A stretch of DNA of 22,060 nucleotides from Chara braunii (GCA_003427395.1 BFEA01000199.1:873739-895798); one strand, 5' to 3'; shown: positions 1 to 8,565, counted from the stretch's first letter. Numbers and translations are program-made. Notes: generated from the letters alone by a model not told the origin.

Positions 1-22
1 GGGGGGGGGGGGGGGGGGGGGG

Positions 23-72
<50 letters not shown>
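1..72. repeat. Poly-G followed by (GA)n microsatellite
   Basis: Twenty-five G residues are followed by an uninterrupted GA dinucleotide run to about position 72. The tract lies at the very edge of the window and could mark a hard-to-assemble contig edge. No other signal was seen in it. Confidence 0.95.
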
Positions 73-76
<4 letters not shown>

Positions 77-866
77 CTCTGACATCAGATTGTGTTTTCG
101 AGGTTCTAAGCCATTGCTGGCAGCAGTGCGAGCGTTTACCTGCTGATAGAGGTTTTGAAAGCCTCAGGTGAGAGCGTTCATCTGCATGCCTGACCCCGCA
201 GTGGTATGCAGTTTTTGCGTATATTGTGTGTGGCCATTTGATCCAACCTTGCTACCAGGCTTTAGTTTTCCATTTTCCATGATCCCACTGGTTTCAGGCT
301 CAACCACTGGAGCGACTGTTGGTTTAGATGGCCTCCAGAAAAAATTGGGGTGACTTCACACTGTACCATATACGTGGAGAGTGCTAGAACGAGAGTCAGA
401 TAGAGGATCATGGAGAAACACAGTCACAGAGACAATCAAAGACAGAGACAGAGACAAACACAGACACAGACACAGACACAGACACAGACAGAAGCAAAAA
501 GGAGACAGTGGAACAAGGGGAGAGATAAGCAACGTACCTCTCACCTGTCACCTTATACATTCCCTTTTTGCTGATCGTAAACTGCTTTTCCAGTGGCATC
601 ACACCCACACTAGAAGCCTCGTTTTACGTAGTGTGTGTGTCTCATTGCGTCATGCATCTGCATCATCCTAAGTTCCTCTTCTGCCTGCATTGCGACATAT
701 GTACTACCCTCAGAACTGAACCCACAAGAGTACGAATGCCCCACAACCCATACCTTTCTGGGCCATTTCGCTAAAGATCAAGTGTGGTATCTGTTATGAT
801 CTGTTTCATATCTGATCCGTGGTCTGTCATGTCATATAAAAAACAAAGGAAAAATGAAGCGCAACC
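73..866. other. Unassigned AT/GC-mixed stretch
   Basis: Only short open frames occur here on either strand. None has a recognisable domain, and the longest overlaps the hexanucleotide repeat at 441-492. No RNA gene or transposon end was recognised. Confidence 0.6.
441..492. repeat. (ACAGAC)n-type hexanucleotide microsatellite
   Basis: ACAGAC/AGACAC units are repeated with a few early variants (GACAGA). On the minus strand this gives a leucine/serine/valine-rich spurious translation. Nothing suggests function. Confidence 0.9.
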
Positions 867-1068
867 TACCCAGCGCATGTGGCTGAACGGTACATGCATG
901 CAGCTGTTATTCAACGCCTCATGAGTTCGAGTTCTGGTAATGAAACCAATTGTACCCAGCCCATGTGGCTGAAGCAACCCATTGTACCCAGCCCATGTGG
1001 CTGAATGGTACACACGTCTAACTGTGAGTAAACAGGTCATGAGTTTGAATCCTGCTAGGATAAAAAAA
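867..1068 (+). mobile_element. Tandem tRNA-derived SINE-like copies
   Basis: Two tRNA-like units of equal internal length lie head to tail. Unit 1 (867-946) has an A-box-like TGGCTGAACGG at 880-890 and a B-box-like GAGTTCGAGTTCTG at 923-936. Unit 2 (981-1068) has TGGCTGAATGG at 998-1008 and GAGTTTGAATCCTG at 1041-1054, and ends in an A-run at 1062-1068. Between them, 951-980 repeats only the first part of a unit (TACCCAGCCCATGTGGCTGAA). Box order and spacing fit an internal RNA polymerase III promoter. The interior does not fold into a convincing cloverleaf, so this is a SINE or decayed tRNA copy and not a working tRNA. The parent tRNA was not identified. Confidence 0.6.
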
Positions 1069-1517
1069 CATTCAAAATTCATCAAATACATCCAATAACG
1101 TTAGGCGCTACTGCCTTCATAAGAAAAAAGAAAAGAAAAAGTAAGTGTAACCAATCGCCAATCACAATTCCTAGTCCTTTTCTTCTTAGCCTTCTACGTA
1201 GTCTGACCCCTTTTCAGTTTATTCAACTTTCTCCATAATTTTGATTCCACATTCTTTGAATGAGAGCCCACAGCATCATCCCCCTGGCACGTGGCTCAGT
1301 GCAGTATTCAAAGGCGAGGGGAGAACAGATCCAAAGGGGACACCCACTATTGGACTATTTCTTCTGCCCCCTTAATCCCCCCAGCCCCTGCCCACCCNCC
1401 CACGTAACTCCAGATATACTGCAGCACGCTCAAGCAATAAACAAACAGGCTCTTCGACCTCACAGCAACCATAACTCTGTAAAATGTACAGCTGTAATTA
1501 CCCGAATGCCATGTGGT
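1069..1517. other. Unassigned stretch between the SINE pair and the LINE tail
   Basis: A/T-rich sequence with one undetermined base at 1398. Short frames on both strands show no domain. It could contain a diverged body of the LINE whose tail begins at 1518, but I see no reverse-transcriptase residues. Confidence 0.5.
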
Positions 1518-1653
1518 CGATGCTGGACCCGGTTTCCAGCTGGTGTCGCTCCCCACCAATAGATGGAGCCTCCCCGATGGTGCTAGGGGTGTATGCTCTT
1601 ATCAGCACCCCTAGCAGCCACTTGGGTTGCTATAAAAAAAAAAAAAAAAAAAA
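1518..1653 (+). mobile_element. LINE/SINE 3' tail, copy A, with poly(A)
   Basis: This is one of four loci carrying the same structured tail. In order it has stem-loop 1 (GCTGGACCCGGTTTCCAGC, 1522-1540), stem-loop 2 (GCTCC...GGAGC with a 12-nt loop, 1548-1569), stem-loop 3 (11-bp perfect stem, 1581-1591 with 1606-1616, loop containing CTCTTA), then GGGTTGCT and about 20 As at 1634-1653. The same modules end the LINE at 7512. No LINE coding sequence is recognisable upstream, so this is either an extremely truncated LINE insertion or a SINE that borrowed the LINE tail. No target-site duplication was found. Confidence 0.7.
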
Positions 1654-1758
1654 GTCCTACGGTAATGGGACTGACAGAAAACAACCTCAATGCTTGAAGC
1701 CTTGAAGGCTTGAACTGATTGAATGCGGAAGGGTCCATCTCTCAACTCGTTGGCAAAA

Positions 1759-1772
1759 CTGCCTGATGTCTA
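1759..1772. repeat. Target-site duplication, 3' side of the U6 copy
   Basis: Read on the minus strand this is TAGACATCAGGCAG, directly after an A-run. It matches TAGACATCTGGCAG at 2102-2115 in 13 of 14 positions. Together they bracket the U6 pseudogene as expected for LINE-mediated insertion. Confidence 0.75.
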
Positions 1773-2102
1773 TTTTTTTATTACATATATATAATTTATT
1801 AATTTGCCAATTTGGACCATTTCTCGATTTATGCGTGTCATCCTTGCACAGGGGCCATGCTAATTATTCTCTGTATCGTTCCAAGGTGAAAGCACCAGTA
1901 CATGGCCACCTGGGGCCGCAGGCCTGACACCTTGAATTCAGGAAGTGCGAAATGAAAACGCCACCGCCGATCCAATTTATCAACGGCAGGTCCAGTGTTT
2001 GACGACGAAATTGACGTTTCATGCCCGTTTTCATGTGGCAAAAAGTTTCGGACTGCAACGCTGGGGCCGTGTAGTCGTGCTTTAATGGATGTCCTGGAGG
2101 AC
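1773..2102 (-). pseudogene. U6: Retroposed U6 snRNA pseudogene, plant type, split by an insertion
   Basis: On the minus strand, 2102 down to about 2082 reads GTCCTCCAGGACATCCATTAA, the U6 5' stem-loop region. After a 197-bp interruption, 1884 down to 1809 gives the body: TTGGAACGATACAGAG, TTAGCATGGCCCCTG, CAAGGATGACACGC and ATCGAGAAATGGTCCAAA. The last block is the plant-type 3' end. Compared with plant U6, as I know it, there are only a few changes: one extra base and G to A just after ACAGAGA, GCGC to GTGC, and CACAAATC to CATAAATC. The 3' end lacks the Pol III T-run and is followed by an A-rich tail ending in seven As at 1773. No plant upstream sequence element or TATA box lies beyond 2102. 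Flanking 14-bp direct repeats show it arrived by retroposition. It cannot give a functional snRNA. Confidence 0.9.
1885..2085. mobile_element. Short TIR element (TTAA/ACCACCAGTAC group) inside the U6 copy
   Basis: This segment interrupts U6 between its 5' hairpin and the TTGGAACG block. Its ends are inverted: left TGAAAGCACCAGTACATGG, and right, reverse-complemented, TTAAAGCACGACTACACGG. The interior matches 19465-19648 along almost its whole length apart from a short block missing from the latter, including the segment ATCCAATTTATCAACGGC. It encodes no protein. TTAA-like ends suggest a piggyBac-type or other TTAA-targeting non-autonomous element. That class assignment is inference. Confidence 0.75.
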
Positions 2103-2115
2103 TGCCAGATGTCTA
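2102..2115. repeat. Target-site duplication, 5' side of the U6 copy
   Basis: The minus strand reads TAGACATCTGGCAG and abuts the first base of the U6 copy. It pairs with 1759-1772 (13 of 14 identical). One base may be shared with U6 position 1. Confidence 0.75.
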
Positions 2116-2292
2116 CTATTCAGCTAACACCACCATAGACATGCCTTCTTCTGTTCGAGACTCAGTGTATGAGTCATTGTTTCAGGTTTGACTTTCTGAA
2201 TGAGTGGGCATTTACTTTGACAGTGGACCCAGACACATTACAAATGCAGCCATTCTCTCGGCATACTTCAGAGTATCACAACATCAACTACT

Positions 2293-2527
2293 ACTTTTGG
2301 GCGCAAAGCGTTTCAACTTTCAATGGATTGGTTTTCTTGTTTAGCATGAACTGTTCCTTTTGGGCACAAGGACTCTAGAGCTGCACTAGATTGGCTTCTT
2401 CTTTAGAATCTGCTACTACTTTTGGGCACAAAGACTGTTACGCCCAAGGGCTCTAGAGCTGCACTACATTGGCTTTCTTCTTTAGCACTTTTGGACACAA
2501 AGACTGTAAAGCTGCAGTAGATCAGCG
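2293..2527. repeat. Degenerate tandem repeat, about 63-78 bp unit, four copies
   Basis: Units begin at about 2296, 2355, 2418 and 2487 with CTTTTGG-C-CAAAG/GGACT. They continue with CTCTAGAGCTGCACTA-ATTGGCTT-CTTCTTTAG. Copy 1 is the most diverged and copy 4 is truncated. No coding potential persists across the units. Confidence 0.75.
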
Positions 2528-2661
2528 TCCGTTTGGAAAAAGTCACGTACTCTAAAGAAAAAAGCATGTACAGCTCTAATGAACTGCCAAGAATCTTGGA
2601 AAGCTGTTGCTTTTGGAGAAGTCTAATGTGTAGGCGTTCTGCTACTTTCTTCGTGATCTCA

Positions 2662-2864
2662 GTTAAACCACTATCCGCCAGTGTTGGGAAAATAGGGGAA
2701 CTGGCAGTTTTCCCAAACTCCTAAAAAATTGGAGGCCCGGCCCGACGACGGCTGCCATTGATAGATCTGATCGGCGGCCGTTGTTTCGTTTCGGCCTTCT
2801 AAAAGGTCAGAGGCCCACCCGAGGCCCACTATTTTCCCACTCGGCAAAGGTACTAGTGGTTTAC
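2662..2864. mobile_element. Short TIR element, 203 bp
   Basis: The left end GTTAAACCACTATCC...GCC-AGTGTTGGGAAAATAG mirrors the right end. Reverse-complemented, the right end reads GTAAACCACTAGTACC...GCCGAGT-GGGAAAATAG. The inverted ends extend about 40 bp with small gaps. The termini match the TTAAACCAC(C/T)AGTAC group seen at 19319-19873, with TTAA on the left and TTTA on the right. The interior is GC-rich and non-coding. Confidence 0.65.
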
Positions 2865-4267
2865 GCCATTTGAGTTTTCTTTGGGCATCCGCCTGGCACT
2901 TGAGGGGCCTGTCTCACAAGTTCAACGACTGCGATATTATGAAACTTGATGGTCAACTGACTGCACAAGTGTCAAATACTAACAAGGGGTCAGTTTGAAT
3001 TGTACGCTCCATACGATGACTGCGGTATCAAAATCGTCGATATAATTGCCAGGGTGCTACACTGCATATTACATGTGCTATTCATCTGATTAACAAAGAT
3101 CCAATTCCCAATGCCCAAAACGGAAGGATTTTTCCTTGCCAAAGCGGAAAAATAACAAAAGATTTCTACCAAAAACGAATAACCGTCAGATTAGTTATAG
3201 ATCACTGATTGGGCACGATTCACCTTGTTCCCTTCTCTTCAACTCAGCAAGCACTGACATGAACGTGCACTGTGTTCAGGCGTACACAGTCGCACATTAT
3301 CACCAGATACAACAAGGGTACTGTCTTCCTCCGAACGTGAAACACGCCCTCGTCATGATTATCTGACTGATACACAACTTGTATACATTCATGATTAGGG
3401 CACATTGGGTTCAGCCTTTTCAGGGGAAGGCCATAAACCTAAGGCAAAGGAGCAACATTGGACCTTTTTATTCAGCTATAAACGGTTCAGCTATAAGGGG
3501 TTCAGGCCCTTCAGGGCATACTCACACCAGGACTTTCTGGGATGCACCTGACCACAATTACATCCAAAGATCCATCGAAAAATTGCCCCGGTGAGTACGC
3601 CCTCAGATAATCCCTCCAAACTGGATGCACTGAAAGGTGAACAATTGCAACAAACCAGCAGCCAACCATAGCAGCTCTGCTTGGCTGATGGGTGTATAAT
3701 CTGTAGATAGCAGCTGCACTGAGGGTCAAGTTCCACTTAGACTACACTGGTGCCTCTGCCAAGGCGATAAAGTTGAATCACTACCAGAGAGCCAGGGATA
3801 AAAAATAACATGGTGGCCACTTGACTCTCCGGCATGTTAATAAATTATAATAATAGATTTAATTCACTGGGCCACATATCCCTCATCGAGATCTTCTTTG
3901 TGAGGCTAGGAGCAGCAGCATAGAATTCCCGCAAGAAAAGCACCGCAGAATGAACATGATTTGAACATATACCCCACTCAGACTGCTCTAGCACAATCAT
4001 TGCCCCGTGGGCCCCTAACACTCACTCTCCTTGTAAGATGGCGTATGAGAGAGAGAGAGCCAAGGGATGAACTTCCATCGATCCTCCTGACAGGATTGGT
4101 GACCGTCATTAATGTCGCAATTATCGAGTGAGAACAAGCTCATACAACAGGCCTTTGCGATATAATATATCACAAGATGGAACAAACCACGCTTTGTGGA
4201 TTGGAACAACTAAATGGACTAATGCATAAAGCACGTCAAATCTGGATGACTACCCACCACAGAAAAC
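2865..4267. other. Unassigned stretch
   Basis: No domain-bearing frame or RNA gene was recognised. Small repeats only: TTCAGCTATAA occurs twice at 3471-3500, and a short (GA)n lies near 4049. Frames below 85 codons on both strands look random. Confidence 0.55.
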
Positions 4268-4400
4268 CCCCCTTCATCTTTCTCCACCACCTCCATCCTT
4301 CTCCTCCCTCTATACTCCTCCTTCCCTTCCTTCTGTCACCTCCTCCCTCCTCCTCCTCCTCCTCCTCCTCATCATCATCATCATCGTATCATATCATCAT
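4268..4400. repeat. Pyrimidine-rich tract with (TCC)n and (ATC)n
   Basis: A C/T-rich strand passes into (TCC)n at about 4350-4370 and then (ATC)n at 4371-4385. The 143-codon frame running through it is mostly leucine, proline and serine from the repeat and is not supported as a gene. Confidence 0.9.
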
Positions 4401-5245
4401 GAACTGGCCCCTTTCCTTGCTTCTACTGTCCTGGTACTCCTATCCCCCATTTAACGAGAAGGGCAGCGACACATCCATCGTCAAAATCAAGTACTTGAAC
4501 AGTTTGGTAGACAGCCAAACAGTGAGAAGACTGTTGGAGAAAAACTTTCTATACCAAACATACCTACACACGTCTGTCCAGCCATGCAAGGACAAAGCAC
4601 GTGAATGAGGGCCCTTCGGTCACATACCAATGTACATCAGGTACCTAGACCACTGAGGCACACAATCGTTGTGCATATGTATATCACATCTGTACACCAG
4701 TCGTTGGATTCGGAAGGTGGGCGATGATAAAAGGTAACAGAACCCCTCCACAGGTGGTAGCAGTGGAAGGGCTCCTCTTTTTCTTTTGTTCCCTTAAATG
4801 AAAGTGGAGTAGCCCAGAATGTCATTGTCTCTAGTGTGCTTTGAACTCTCTACCTATTTATCGACAGTTACCATTAGCCACGAGGCAGGTACGCACTTGA
4901 ATGGTTCATGGTGCTTCAAAAACAGAATAATGTTCATTTTTCAATGATTTTTGTGATGAAGGAAGCAAATAAATGAGAGGACAACAAGAGGGAAGACCCC
5001 CAAATACTGGGGTATGCATGGAAAAGTAGCGTCAATGGAAAAGTAACTGAAGACCAGCTACATCAATGCATACTTTAAATGACGACATAGATAGATCGTA
5101 ACTTACCCACTGCAAAAACAAGAGCTCTGAATTGGCCCCGTCTGAAAAAGGGTCACACTTGGAAGTCCAGTGACCAAGGTGACACACCAATTTCCAATAG
5201 AAAGGTTGAGAGTCTTGAGACTTTACCTTTTCAACAATTTCAATG
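4401..5245. other. Unassigned stretch with one weak tRNA-like match
   Basis: Apart from the weak minus-strand tRNA-like segment near 4838-4880, nothing was recognised. There is no domain, array or transposon end. Confidence 0.5.
4838..4885 (-). other. Weak tRNA-like (SINE) fragment
   Basis: The minus strand carries an A-box-like GTGGCTAATGG (about 4871-4881) followed by a B-box-like GAGTTCAAAGC (about 4838-4848). The A-box resembles that of the SINE pair at 867-1068. The spacing between boxes is about 10 nt shorter than in that pair and no cloverleaf is evident, so this could be chance. Confidence 0.25.
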
Positions 5246-5397
5246 GGGACATCAGGGTCCACGGACCAACCCAGTGGGGTCATCAGGGTCCATGGACCAA
5301 CCCAGTGGGGTCATCAGCGTCCATGGACCAACCCAGTGGGGTCATCAGGGTCCATGGACCAACCCAGTGGGGTCATCATGGTCCATGGACCAACCCA
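5246..5397. repeat. 31-bp minisatellite, five units
   Basis: The unit centres on GTCCATGGACCAACCCAG and starts at 5257, 5288, 5319, 5350 and 5381, exactly 31 bp apart. Units differ at one or two positions only. Each carries the palindrome GTCCATGGAC, except the first, where T is C. Because 31 is not a multiple of three, translation cycles through all frames. The frames stay open because the unit lacks plus-strand stops, so open frames here are not evidence of coding. Confidence 0.95.
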
Positions 5398-5475
5398 AAG
5401 ACAAGTCCAAACATGTTTTTTGGGAGTCAAACAATGCTACTCCGTGCCCTGGTGGACATATCAGCTACCAGCAGC

Positions 5476-5614
5476 GAGCCAAATCTTCCAGCGGAAAGCA
5501 GACATGAAAGTAATGTCGAGATGAGTGGAACTACAGCAGCAAGCTGGTGCAACCTCAGAGCAACTTGCCAGAAAATGGGTAGTGGCAACTAAAGGTCCCA
5601 GTGACTAGAGACCC
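5476..5614 (+). repeat. Segmental duplication, copy 1
   Basis: Aligns with 5753-5889 at roughly three quarters identity. Shared blocks include AATCTTCCAGC-GAAAGC, ATGAAAGTAA, GTGGAACTACAGCAGCAAG, TGCAACCTCAGAGC and AGTGACTAGAGAC. Both copies translate NLPAES-HESN on the plus strand, but the frames then diverge, which argues against a maintained protein. Confidence 0.8.
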
Positions 5615-5752
5615 TACCACCTTCCCCCGAACATAACGCACCCTCATTAGGAATGTATACAACTTAATACAAGCCCCAGTTCAATACAGTCATAATGACT
5701 GCGTGCTGTTGTGTTCAGGAGAAGATGTTAGTAAACACGGACCTACTGGGAT

Positions 5753-5889
5753 GTGCCAATCTTCCAGCTGAAAGCCACCATGAAAGTAACATCCAGATCC
5801 AGTGGAACTACAGCAGCAAGATGCTGCAACCTCAGAGCGACTGCCCAGACGAGGTAGCCAAAACCAAAGGTGCTAGTGACTAGAGACTC
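5753..5889 (+). repeat. Segmental duplication, copy 2
   Basis: Partner of 5476-5614, about 277 bp downstream in the same orientation. The intervening sequence is not duplicated. Confidence 0.8.
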
Positions 5890-6690
5890 CAAGTAACAGC
5901 AAGCTACTGATATCTCAGCATCCAGTGAGAATTTTCTGTGCAAAGAGGTAGCATACCCTTCAGTACCTGCAGCTTCTGAAACCGACCTGCCCTGACCAAT
6001 ACTCACCCTTACGACTGGACTACTTTTTCTGTCAAATGCATTCACACTCCGATTATTCACACTTGTCTTGCATGCAAACAGCGATACAGCAACTGGCGAC
6101 ATGCGCCCTGACAGTACTTAAGATATCGTAACCAGATATGAGTTCTCTTCAACTGGCTATGGCGACTGGGCGCCCACACAACTCACTGTTCGCACTCTGG
6201 ATCACCCTGGATGTCCCACACGCAACACTCAGTATCATACGCAACACACACACACGCTATGCTACAGCTATGGCAGTGCTAGCTGCCACTACCTATCGCT
6301 ACACTAAACTTCTCTGCCCACTTCGTCTTCGGACACACTGCAGACCTCCTCGCACAAGCTGCTAAGGCAGCGCTTCCGCATGGCATCCGCAGGAATGAAT
6401 GAATGGCTGGACGCAGCCTCTTGATTTATACTTCTGCGCTGCGTTGGTCTGCCCTGTATCCCTGGCCCATGGTGCACACAGTCCCCCCCGTGGTACTTGC
6501 TGGACCGGACTGGTACTTTCTAGACTCTCCCATGACTGCATGGCGACTACCCTACGACGCAGTGCAGTTGCACTGGGGTCCTACTATTTGCCCTTGCCAC
6601 TTGTCCTCGTCTCCAACATGGGCTTGCTTTAGTCACACCACTTGCCCACTTGCCTGCACCACTTGACCACTTGCCAACCTTCTAGAAGGA
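5890..6690. other. Unassigned C/A-rich stretch
   Basis: Short frames on both strands lack domains. There is a brief CA run near 6246. Nothing else was recognised. Confidence 0.5.
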
Positions 6691-6699
6691 CTGCAGCTA

Positions 6700-6870
6700 G
6701 CCTTCTAATCTACAGGTCTACGGATCGAATCCTGGCTACCTATAGACCTACGACAGACCTACCTACCACTGGCGGTTCTACAGGTCGCAGGTTCAACTCT
6801 TCGAGTTGACGCAGGTATTGTACACAGGTAAGTTGGGGAACTAGGGATCGAGCCCTGGGATCTGCCTCAG
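6700..6870 (+). other. Three tRNA T-arm/B-box-like segments in a row
   Basis: B-box-like motifs GGATCGAATCC (6722-6732), GGTTCAACTCT (6790-6800) and GGATCGAGCCC (6845-6855) follow one another at 55-70 bp. The first two share an upstream TCTACAGGTC, like the 3' half of a tRNA (anticodon-stem 3' side, variable loop, T-arm). No matching A-boxes or acceptor stems are visible, so these look like 5'-truncated tRNA-derived repeats. Confidence 0.4.
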
Positions 6871-7445
6871 CTACCACGAATTGGTGAATACCGTTTCACA
6901 AATCACAATCTTCTAAGAAACTGGAGGTGCGACCCATGTAGCCGCACAACCACACAACAGACCTAATTTTCCTTTCTTTATTTCAAGAGTGGCATGGTGC
7001 TTGATCATTGTTTTCAAATTAGTGCTGCTTTTCTTTCTTTTCTTTTTTTCCCCCCTCCGCAATCGGATCAAAAGGACTGCATTTTCTCAGAAAAATGCAG
7101 AATTCTTAGACTGGAAATGTGTGGGTCAATGCATGTGTGTAATAGCTGTGGCCAACGGGCCCGTTCTATCTGAGTATCTATATCCACATATAATTTAAGG
7201 AAGAAGAAGCGGGCCCCATAATGTGGTGCCTAAAGGCCCATCGAAAATCAGTACTAGGATTAGTTCCCCGCCACGGGAAAGTGGCCCTGCAGAGTAGTTG
7301 CAGCCCACGCGACAGGTGAGGAGCTCGAACCGCGGTGCAAGCAGGATAGTAGAGCAATGTCAAGGGTTGTGTGTTGTTTTTTTCTCTCCCTTCTGTTTTG
7401 CTGTTACAAGGAGATCATGAGCTCCAATAGCCTATGTATCCCCCA
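6871..7445. other. Unassigned stretch with T-rich segments
   Basis: T/C-rich around 7025-7055 and 7376-7390. A minus-strand GGTTCGAGCTCC at 7320-7331 resembles a B-box, but I could not place an A-box or acceptor stem. No gene was recognised. Confidence 0.45.
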
Positions 7446-7492
7446 CGGTCATGACCGCGGGGCGAAATCCACCCGGCGGTCTCGGCCGCCGG
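7446..7492. other. Palindrome and GC hairpin beside a LINE tail
   Basis: CGGTCATGACCG (7446-7457) is a perfect 12-bp palindrome. CCGGCGG (7473-7479) pairs with CCGCCGG (7486-7492) around a 6-nt loop. They lie 20-65 bp beyond the poly(A) end of the minus-strand LINE, so they belong to its 3' flank. Confidence 0.7.
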
Positions 7493-8046
7493 CAGTCGGA
7501 CCTGGACGACGTTTTTTTTTTTTTTTTTCCCTCCAAAAGAAAGGGGTTGTAGGGTTCGAGCAACCCTTACAAGGCCTCTATCCTGGTGGTGGTAAGAGAA
7601 CCACCGGGATTGAGGCTTTGCCAGGCGGGCCGCTCCATCTATTGGTGGGGAGCAACACCTGCTGGAAACCGGGTCCAGCGTCCCACAATATCTCTTTACA
7701 GAACAATCCATCTTGAAGGTGGCGCTACTGTGCTGGAAACCGGGTCCAGCGTCCCTAACTCAGTCTATTGTTCCATACCTGTTCTGCAGCAGGATCGGTT
7801 ATTGGGAAGGGAACACTGGGGGGCACCGGTGGGGTCTCCTCCCATCCCCTCGCCTCCGCCATCCACCTACTATCCTCATGGCGCCTATTGTGTCTTTGCC
7901 TTCTGCAATAGGTTACGTTGAAAAAAAGCTGGAGCACTAGAAAGGCAGAAAAAGGAAAGGCTGAAAAAGACTGAAGTGAGCTACCAAACAGCTGAAATCA
8001 TGCCATATCCTACTAATTCCTCTACAAAGCACCTAGTTAGATACCT

Positions 8047-8505
8047 CTAAGTCCCCAGATATTCCACCAGTGCCAGCGGGTGGGGGGGAAAGGGATCACC
8101 GAAATCCTGTGTGGGTCTCAACTGTTCGCTGGGATCCACCTTGGTCCAGTCCTTGAAATGAAGCTGATAGTCTCTTACCAGGTCTTCCTCTTGTCCCTCT
8201 TCATGTCCTTCGTTCTGCTGGTCCAACCTGTCTCCTGTCCAACTCACCTTCGCGACCCAGCCCTCCCTCTCCCCCCCCAGCCAGCTTTCACAAAACCGAG
8301 AAATACTGTTTTTAATGTCACCTCTGCTGTGCATCTGACTCAGATTTTCCTTAACTCTCTGCCATTGTGCCGTGATCTCATGCTGGAAGAGCAGCCTTAT
8401 CTGTTCTGTGACTTCCCCCTCCTCCACCCTTGCCCCCTCTAATTCCAGGATGCATCTTCGCCACCATATGGCCCATAGGATAGTACGCCTGCCTAGAGAG
8501 TACAT
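8047..8505 (-). pseudogene. LINE ORF2 fragment: C-terminus
   Basis: The 152-codon frame opens with RTILWAIWWRRCILELEG, the usual closing motif of plant-type LINE ORF2 (lWaiW..R). It then continues with a charged helical segment rich in Glu, Gln and Lys. It follows the zinc-knuckle fragment directly and is the end of the coding part. The 3' UTR runs from 8046 to the poly(A) at 7512. Confidence 0.8.
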
Positions 8506-8565
8506 ATTTGCTACAAAGGCGTTGTCGCGAAAAGGGGGGTAGTGTCCTAGCAGGATTGCCCTCGA

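Noticed and set aside
1885-2085. Insert in U6 as a spliceosomal intron (U6 introns are known in some fungi)
   Set aside because: Read in the U6 direction, its borders show no GT...AG or AT...AC ends. It has inverted termini and a sister copy at 19465-19648 outside U6, which fits a transposable element.
2679-2843. hAT-type element based on the CAGTGTTGGGAAAA start
   Set aside because: The inverted ends extend outward beyond this point to GTTAAACCACTA/TAGTGGTTTAC, and no 8-bp target duplication is present at the hAT-like boundary.
4177-4608. 143-codon plus-strand frame as a gene
   Set aside because: Its middle is translated microsatellite (runs of Ser, Pro and Leu), and the remainder has no domain and no sign of conservation.
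5246-5397. CRISPR-like array
   Set aside because: The 31-bp units are directly contiguous with no unique spacers, and the sequence is eukaryotic.
5743-6102. 119-codon minus-strand frame
   Set aside because: It overlaps the duplicated segment. The other copy has stops in the corresponding frame, so no maintained protein is indicated.
7300-7370. tRNA gene around the minus-strand GGTTCGAGCTCC (7320-7331)
   Set aside because: No A-box at the right distance and no acceptor-stem pairing could be found.
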